Source of the DNA: Saxidomus purpurata
Lineage: Eukaryota > Mollusca > Bivalvia > Venerida > Veneridae
Assembly (NCBI GenBank): GCA_022818135.1
Contig: JAFMSR010000002.1
Coordinates: 50,603,870-50,667,869, forward strand
Direction of reading: 5' to 3'
DNA: 64,000 nucleotides
The position numbers and the translations under genes are program-made. The notes under the pieces are model-generated. The model did no database searches and was not told the origin of the DNA. It saw nothing but the letters and a program-made list of their open reading frames with translations. Shown here piece after piece: positions 60,401-64,000 of the stretch; position 1 is the stretch's first letter; the number at the start of each line of letters is the position of its first letter.

Positions 60401-60404
60401 ATAG
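48231..60404 (+). CDS. SDR42E1: SDR42E1-like short-chain dehydrogenase/reductase (ten exons, 404 residues)
   Basis: Ten exons (48231-48443, 49265-49360, 49974-50031, 50580-50695, 52087-52245, 53631-53765, 54976-55041, 58671-58734, 59226-59299, 60171-60404) join in phase at GT..AG introns. The product is an extended SDR related to 3-beta-hydroxysteroid dehydrogenases. The NAD(P)-binding TGGGGYAG is at residues 30-37, MASYGMSGREQ at 93-103, the YTSTYNVIFGG block with catalytic Ser136 and the YSRTK active site (Tyr166, Lys170). RLAAVYGPGEQRH and the LGYRP motif near residues 346-350 follow. A hydrophobic C-terminal helix (about 378-403) should anchor it in a membrane. MSGREQ, NGDESLPYLPLH and HPDHYSRTKSIAEQKV match the vertebrate SDR42E1/E2 proteins I know, about 393 residues long. 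The substrate is probably a steroid or other lipid alcohol (inference). The N-terminal 25 residues are a charged extension. Confidence 0.9.
49265..49360 (+). CDS. SDR42E1: SDR42E1-like coding exon 2
   Basis: Thirty-two codons between gtattacag|TGTGAC and AACAG|gtaaaa. It contains CDLTNGE, GVDCVYHMASYGMSGREQ, the cofactor-contacting and SDR42E signature segment. Phase 0 at both ends. Confidence 0.9.
49974..50031 (+). CDS. SDR42E1: SDR42E1-like coding exon 3
   Basis: A 58-base exon (acceptor ttatgttcag, donor CAAG|gtacag) encoding LNRRRIESVNVGGTENVIQ, with the VNVGGT helix typical of extended SDRs. Ends in phase 1. Confidence 0.88.
50580..50695 (+). CDS. SDR42E1: SDR42E1-like coding exon 4 (catalytic Ser)
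   Basis: After ttcccttttcag the split codon gives Ala and then CIHHDVTRLVYTSTYNVIFG, holding catalytic Ser136, and NGDESLPYLPLHK. Donor AAG|gtgaca, phase 0. Confidence 0.9.
51070..51495 (-). mobile_element. AACAAGAG-type repeat element in an SDR42E1 intron
   Basis: Read on the minus strand it starts AACAAGAG and the hairpin GGGCCA-AGA-TGGCCC (51493-51465) and ends near 51072 with a second hairpin, TGGCAC-TTT-GTGCCA. Internal DNA (ctgaaaccactgggccaat, gatgaaactttg.agggatgtt, ttccatgcagaactct) matches the element at 62440-63170. It is non-coding and lies between exons 4 and 5. Confidence 0.65.
52087..52245 (+). CDS. SDR42E1: SDR42E1-like coding exon 5 (YxxxK active site)
   Basis: Fifty-three codons starting HPDHYSRTKSIAEQKV, with Tyr166 and Lys170, then CALRLAAVYGPGEQRHIPRIV. 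Acceptor tttcttacag, donor ATAGTG|gtagga. Phase 0. Confidence 0.92.
52480..52681 (+). repeat. SINE relic with CAA tail
   Basis: It begins with degenerate tRNA-like sequence (gattgagggtcgttggtttgagttctgct, B-box-like) and ends with gaaaaggatgttaaaatcata and a (CAA)n tail at 52669-52681. The A box is not clear. It sits in the intron between exons 5 and 6. Confidence 0.5.
53631..53765 (+). CDS. SDR42E1: SDR42E1-like coding exon 6
   Basis: Forty-five codons, DYIERGLFSIIYKTDTQQDF then LHVENLAQAHELAGKAL, the substrate-side block (QDFLHVENLAQAH) of extended SDRs. Acceptor gctgttttacag, donor GTTGCT|gtgagt. Confidence 0.92.
53877..54967. repeat. Minisatellite split by a pearl-like element
   Basis: A unit of about 45-50 bases containing tgtgttgtgtttcacacatgacacttgccaaatat occurs once at 53877 and five to six times at 54725-54967. 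Between them lies a different array at about 53960-54660: tccgtccgtcctgccgtccgtc, then about five units of about 130 bases with cttcacagaagtgataagtac, gtgcatggtc.gtgtt and aggtcaaaggtcaaggtca. The order suggests the second element inserted into the minisatellite in minus orientation. A G run lies at 54684-54703. Confidence 0.7.
54976..55041 (+). CDS. SDR42E1: SDR42E1-like coding exon 7
   Basis: Only 22 codons: AGQAYFVSDDAPINTFSFFG, then PL. YFVSDD is conserved in 3-beta-HSD-type enzymes. Acceptor gtttatttcag, donor CTT|gtacgt. A 50-bp minisatellite runs right up to its acceptor. Confidence 0.9.
55619..57133 (-). mobile_element. Pearl/Helentron-like element with about 155-bp tandem core, eight units
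   Basis: On the minus strand it starts AACAAGAG and hairpin CCATG-TTACA-CATGG with ttAATCCCCCC (57130-57095), and ends in a GGAC-type microsatellite and GGGGGGATAAA (55617-55660). The core holds about eight units (starts near 55707, 55862, 56019, 56167, 56320, 56468, 56622, 56778) with gcataactccaaaagtactt, cactgacatagcacattgg and agtgcagtgtgcaagaac. Units are over 90 percent alike by eye. It lies in the large intron between exons 7 and 8 and has no protein. Confidence 0.8.
57134..58670 (+). other. Remainder of SDR42E1-like intron 7
   Basis: Between about 57800 and 58140 three loose copies of a segment (aggaaatggttctt.tccagtgcaca, gttactaaaaa, gatggaat.tca) repeat at about 120-130 bases. No exon is supported: the frames at 57274-57803 have no splice partners or motif. 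Confidence 0.5.
58671..58734 (+). CDS. SDR42E1: SDR42E1-like coding exon 8
   Basis: The acceptor tctttttacag precedes ITGLGYPMPSIRLPISVIYF, matching the Pro-rich strand of the family (LGYxxPxxRLP). Ends in phase 1 at GTAG|gtaagt. Confidence 0.88.
59226..59299 (+). CDS. SDR42E1: SDR42E1-like coding exon 9
   Basis: After tttactttcag the split codon gives Ala and then FLTEWLHYLISYVYNFQPLL, TRTE; amphipathic and probably membrane-facing. Donor GAG|gtaatt, phase 0. Confidence 0.88.
59420..59640 (-). repeat. SINE relic (family 2)
   Basis: The minus strand carries tgtgagaaagatttgccatt and cgagtctggtacatgcc, the same central block as at 9430-9600 and 19760-19830. The head is not well preserved. Confidence 0.4.
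59690..59970 (-). mobile_element. Minus-strand fragment of the 36181-type pearl-like element
   Basis: The plus strand shows acccagaagggtggcatataa, caccgtctgtctg, then tgtccggactgtaactttgt, gacccatgtccctacc and aaaggtcaaggtcacactt: the complement of the right end and about one and a half core units of the element at 36181-37250. It lies in the intron before the last SDR42E1 exon. Confidence 0.7.
60025..60125 (-). repeat. tRNA-derived SINE head (relic)
   Basis: The minus strand reads GACGTGGCGCAGTGGTTGTA (A box) and GGGTTCAATCCCTAC (B box), with a long spacer between. The extra spacer and weak arms rule out a normal tRNA gene. It ends about 45 bases before the acceptor of the last SDR42E1 exon. 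Confidence 0.55.
60171..60404 (+). CDS. SDR42E1: SDR42E1-like coding exon 10 (last exon)
   Basis: After tctgttttcag the frame reads VYKTGITHTFSIEKARKQLG, then YRPTIQ, the conserved C-terminal LGY.P motif, a Lys/Glu-rich linker and the hydrophobic helix IVYWIVNIFFGCLMAMLILS before TAG at 60402-60404. A weak poly(A) signal ATTAAA lies at 60645-60650. Confidence 0.92.
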   Translation: MYKTGITHTFSIEKARKQLGYRPTIQNDISKVIQHYVNTGHMKQTEKKESAIVYWIVNIFFGCLMAMLILSYVPLVK

Positions 60405-61004
60405 CGATATCTATATATAGCTTGGTGTAAGAGCTTTAATGCCAGATGTTGTTTGAAGGACATTTGAAGAAAGATGACACAAGGGCTCATGTCACTGTTG
60501 TCTGTCTGTCAGCATGTCTGTAGTCATTAGGTAACAGGTGACACATATTTTCCTTAGAATACATTTGTTAGTTTCATTTTATACTAGGTTAATTTGTCAT
60601 AAAATCTGTGATTTTTCTACTGTATCCTTTGTACATTCATTGTCATTAAACTAAACCTGTGTAAACATATAGAAGTGCAATATACATTTAAAATGAAGCC
60701 CCTGAGATTGTAAAATCAAAGGTCATTGTTGTTGTCGAGTGTATTAATACTTTCATGGACCAAGAAATTATATATAAAGTGACAAAAAGTTGCACAAGTT
60801 TGTAACAGCTGTTAAATCATGTATGATACTATTAAAAGAATCTGAAGTTTTTACTAGTACCATTATAATTTCACCAGACTCATACATTCTGGCATGTACA
60901 AATTGCAAATTCTTTACAAATGGTAGCAGTTTGGAGTAAATTTGAGTGAGAATCATTGTCAGATCTTACATGTGAATTACTGAATTATGTTTCATTTTAT
61001 GCAG

Positions 61005-61600
61005 TTATGCACCCTTCTTATGATGGGACGTATTACGGTATCCCCTGTGGTGGATGGACGGATGCCTCCACAAAGTTACCCTGTCTCTAACTTAAACACC
61101 TCTTAACCAATCTTCAATAAACTTGCTGTGAATGTCTATTGCCAAGTTTAATAACCAGCCAGATCGCTTTAGTTATTTCCCTTTAATTGCTGAAATTGGA
61201 AAAATATGCAGTTTTTGTTTTTTAACTTAAACAATTCTTGAGCAATCTTCACCTAACTTGCTGTGGAAGGCTTAATATCTTGGCCAAAGTTTGATAACCA
61301 CCCAGATCGCCTCATTAACTGGAGTTATAGCTCTTTAATTTCCAAAGTTTGGTTGTTTGGTCTCTAATTTCCAACCAGTTGTCACGAAACTTGCTTTAAA
61401 TGTTTATTGACCTAGTTTCTCGGCTAGGTTTAATAGCCAGCCAGATCACCCTAGTTAATCTGGAGTTACAGCCCTGTAATTGCCAATTTGGACAAATTTA
61501 GAGTTGTCCGATCTCTTAAACAATCTAGCTAATCTTCACTAAACATACTGTGCATGTTTTTTTGCCTGATATCTAGCCCCGCCCCCGCCTCCTTCAATAC
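61005..61600 (+). repeat. Tandem repeat element downstream of the SDR42E1-like gene, about 150-bp unit
   Basis: Phrases aacttaaac.cttaaccaatctt, aaacttgctgtgaatgt and aataaccagccagatcgc recur three to four times at about 130-150 bases. It starts near gtggatggacggatgcc, a GGAC-like end. It resembles a decayed pearl-like core. Confidence 0.6.
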
Positions 61601-62439
61601 ACATCTGTCCATGAATTATAAGGAAGTTTTAATATTTTTTTTATAACTGGCTTTTTAAAAATAATATTCTATTTCCCCATGGACTAAAATTCAAATAAAT
61701 TGTACGTTTCCGCTTGGCTTTCAATATTTTTTAATTTTCTAATGCTTTTTGTTTGAGCATTTTTATCCCTGCAAAATGATGAAATTACGATGGTTTGGAG
61801 TAACTGGCATCAGTTAATTCCTTTCACATGCCACATGTTTGGACCGATTACAAGTGGCGCCCAAGGCAATATAATTGATAATGTGGACTGATTAACAAAT
61901 GCTTGCCTCGGGCAATTATCTTGACACGTTTATAGGAGGTACTTGGGAGGTGCGAATACACATACTATTGTGGTTAATATGTTGTACATTTTGACATTCA
62001 TTCGATTTTATGAAATTTAAAGAATATCTTTGGACCGAACTTTTTGTCACAAGAATCGGTCTGACAAGTTGAAAATCGGTCCAGACCGGCCTTCTGGGTC
62101 TCTGTTTTTATCAGTTTGTTGGTTGGGGTGTGAATCCCATTCAGTGATAGCTGCAGTTCAGATGAAAAGTGCATGTTGATTAGTTCTAGAATGAAAAACA
62201 TATATATTTTTAGATTTTTTTTTAGTAATACATATAATTTTAATTCATGTTATACACTTGAAAGATAATAGGCACGTTTACTATACTGTTAAATTAAAGA
62301 TTGTATCTATTTAGGTTTAAATTTTAATAATAAACTGAAATGTGTTCTATGTATGGAATTGTTTGTTCATCCTGGAATAACTTGATACTTTCAGTGCAGT
62401 AGGTTTGAATAGTCCCAGCCATGTTTTCAAAGAACTTTC

Positions 62440-63170
62440 CATTTGTGGGGGAGGGGGGATTGTATGTGTGCGATGGATGTTTGTCCGTTGTTCGTCTTTG
62501 TCAACATTTTGCTTCAAATGACATCTCCTCTGAAACTACTGGGCCAATGTTGATGAAACTTTGCAGGGATGTTCTTTGCATGAAGCTCTACCAAAATTGT
62601 TAAAAGAATTCTATTCCATGCAGAACTCTGGTTGCTATGGCAACAAATAGGGAAAACTTTAATAATCTCTGAAACCACAAGGCCTAGAGCTTACATATTT
62701 AGCATGTAGCATTGCCTAGTAGACCTCTTCAAAGTTTTTTCAAATAATGCCCCTGGGGGTCAATATTGGCCCCGCCAAGGGGGCACTTGTTTTACAAAGA
62801 CGTATATAGTAAAACCTTTAAAAACCTTTTCCTTCAAGACTTCAAGGTTTAGAGCCTAGATATTTAATGTGTAATAATGTCTAGTGAACCTCTTCAAAGT
62901 GTGTTCAAATCTTGCCCCCAGGGTCAAAATTTTCCCTGCCCAGGGGGTCGTTTGGTATCGAAAAAAACTTTAAAAATCTGCTTTTCTAAAACTACATGGC
63001 CTAGAGCTTAGATATTTGGTATGTAACATTGTCTACTGGTGTTCCACCTACTTCGTTTAAATCATGCCTCTGGGGTCAAAATTGACCACACCCACCAGGT
63101 AAGTGCACTTGTTCTCAGGTGAGCAATATAGGGCGTTTAATTCACTATAGAGCTCATCTGGCACATCATT
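62440..63170. mobile_element. Repeat element of the 51070 type, three core units
   Basis: Shares ctctgaaactactgggccaatg, gatgaaactttgcagggatgt and ttccatgcagaactctgg with 51070-51495. Units of about 210 bases with aaggcctagagcttagatattt and cctagtagacctcttcaaagt repeat about three times. The right end has gcacttgttc and tagagctcatctggcac, the counterpart of the left end of the 51070 copy. Confidence 0.6.
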
Positions 63171-64000
63171 AAGGTTTGGGCTGGCAATGTTTTTCAGAGT
63201 GTGAATTACCTTTCATGACCTCTGAGAAAACTGCTTGGGGACGATTTTGGTGTGTCAAAGTCAGTTGTATACTACAATGTCCTCATATAATGGCTACACA
63301 GCATGTCATTACCAAGCAATGTCCTTATATAATGGCAACTTCAAAAAACATCGCTGAAACCACAAAACCAAAGATGTTAAAGCTTAGCAGGGACGTCTTG
63401 TGGAAGATTCTGTACAGAAGTTAAGTAGAATCCAGAATTAGAAATCAACAAAAAGCTAAAATGTCGTGGGAAAGAGCCTTCGTTGGAAGAGGGTTTAAGG
63501 CATAATTTGTCAAAGAAAAAGATGGCAGATGAAGAATCTTCAACGATCTACAGATAAATTGCTGGTTCTTTTTTGTAAGTTATTCAATTGAAATTATCTT
63601 TATGTGAATGCCTATCCACATTATGTTCAAGACATGTTTATTTAAAACATTACCATTATGACATAGCATTACCATTATGACATTGGATGAATAGCAGCAA
63701 CAGTTACTGTTGCTGTCAGGTGACTTGTTTAGTAAAATGTAAACACTTTGAAGTATGACATTCCAACAGGGTTAGATGTATAGAGTAGCTGCAGTGTAAC
63801 CTGGTCCGTGTAATTGTCAACAGGAAAGAAAATGTGCTGATAAGGGAGGTTGGACTGTTCATCACAACCAAATGTGTCTCCAACTTTAAAGTTAAATGTG
63901 TGTGTTTTGCAGTTGTTAACAAGAAAGCCTTGCAGAGCAAAGTCGTGTCATATGGACACATTTCTAGTTTAGAACCTGGGAATAATGTAATAATAGCTTG
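63171..64000. other. 3' flank, no feature supported
   Basis: Two short frames (63176-63424 plus, 63716-63961 minus) have no recognisable motif. The words ccattatgacat and atataatgg repeat locally. Nothing else is visible. Confidence 0.5.

Overview
The window looks like animal nuclear DNA from a lophotrochozoan, most likely a bivalve mollusc. The evidence is AT-rich sequence (about one third GC by eye), genes cut into short exons with GT..AG introns, no operons, and many short non-autonomous transposons of the kind abundant in bivalves (tandem-repeat-bearing pearl/Helentron-like elements, tRNA-derived SINEs, MITEs). The species call is inference. The two host genes are recognised from protein motifs and exon-by-exon phase agreement.

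Layout. (1) 1-12366: no host gene that I can support; AT-rich DNA with one small tandem repeat, a SINE relic and one orphan 144-codon frame. (2) 12367-29375, minus strand: eight coding exons of STPG2 (sperm-tail PG-rich repeat protein 2), ATG at 29375-29373, 439 residues joined in consistent phase. The true 3' end is not assigned; an alternative last exon may lie at 13693-13871. (3) 29376-48228: an 18.9 kb intergenic region between two divergent host genes, almost entirely transposon-derived. It holds pearl/Helentron-like elements (30287-31498, 36181-37250), a psq-domain transposase remnant (33024-33206, minus), a long foldback element (33663-34531), a SINE with a perfect 10-bp target duplication (37634-37926), a complete pogo/Tigger-like DNA transposon (38612-43564), a foldback element built on a 12-base motif (43587-44436), a hAT-like MITE (46020-46457), and an inverted-repeat element with a nested MITE (46720-47490). 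(4) 48229-60404, plus strand: ten coding exons of an extended short-chain dehydrogenase/reductase of the SDR42E1 type (404 residues), with introns full of repeats. (5) 60405-64000: 3' flank with two more repeat-bearing elements.

The most interesting locus is the pogo-like transposon. It has perfect 23-bp terminal inverted repeats flanked by TA, a three-exon transposase whose DDD catalytic residues are all visible (two homopolymer-associated frameshifts sit in exon 1), and a convergent 119-codon antisense frame preceded by a strong splice acceptor. That second frame looks like a passenger gene and I recognise no family for it. A perfect 15-bp hairpin just inside transposase intron 1, where failure to splice would give a truncated DNA-binding product, suggests a possible self-regulatory switch. 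Separately, several unrelated-looking repeat elements share one architecture: a terminal AACAAGAG, an immediate hairpin of variable sequence, subterminal ATGCCCCC, a tandem core, a GGAC microsatellite, and GGGGGCATAAA.
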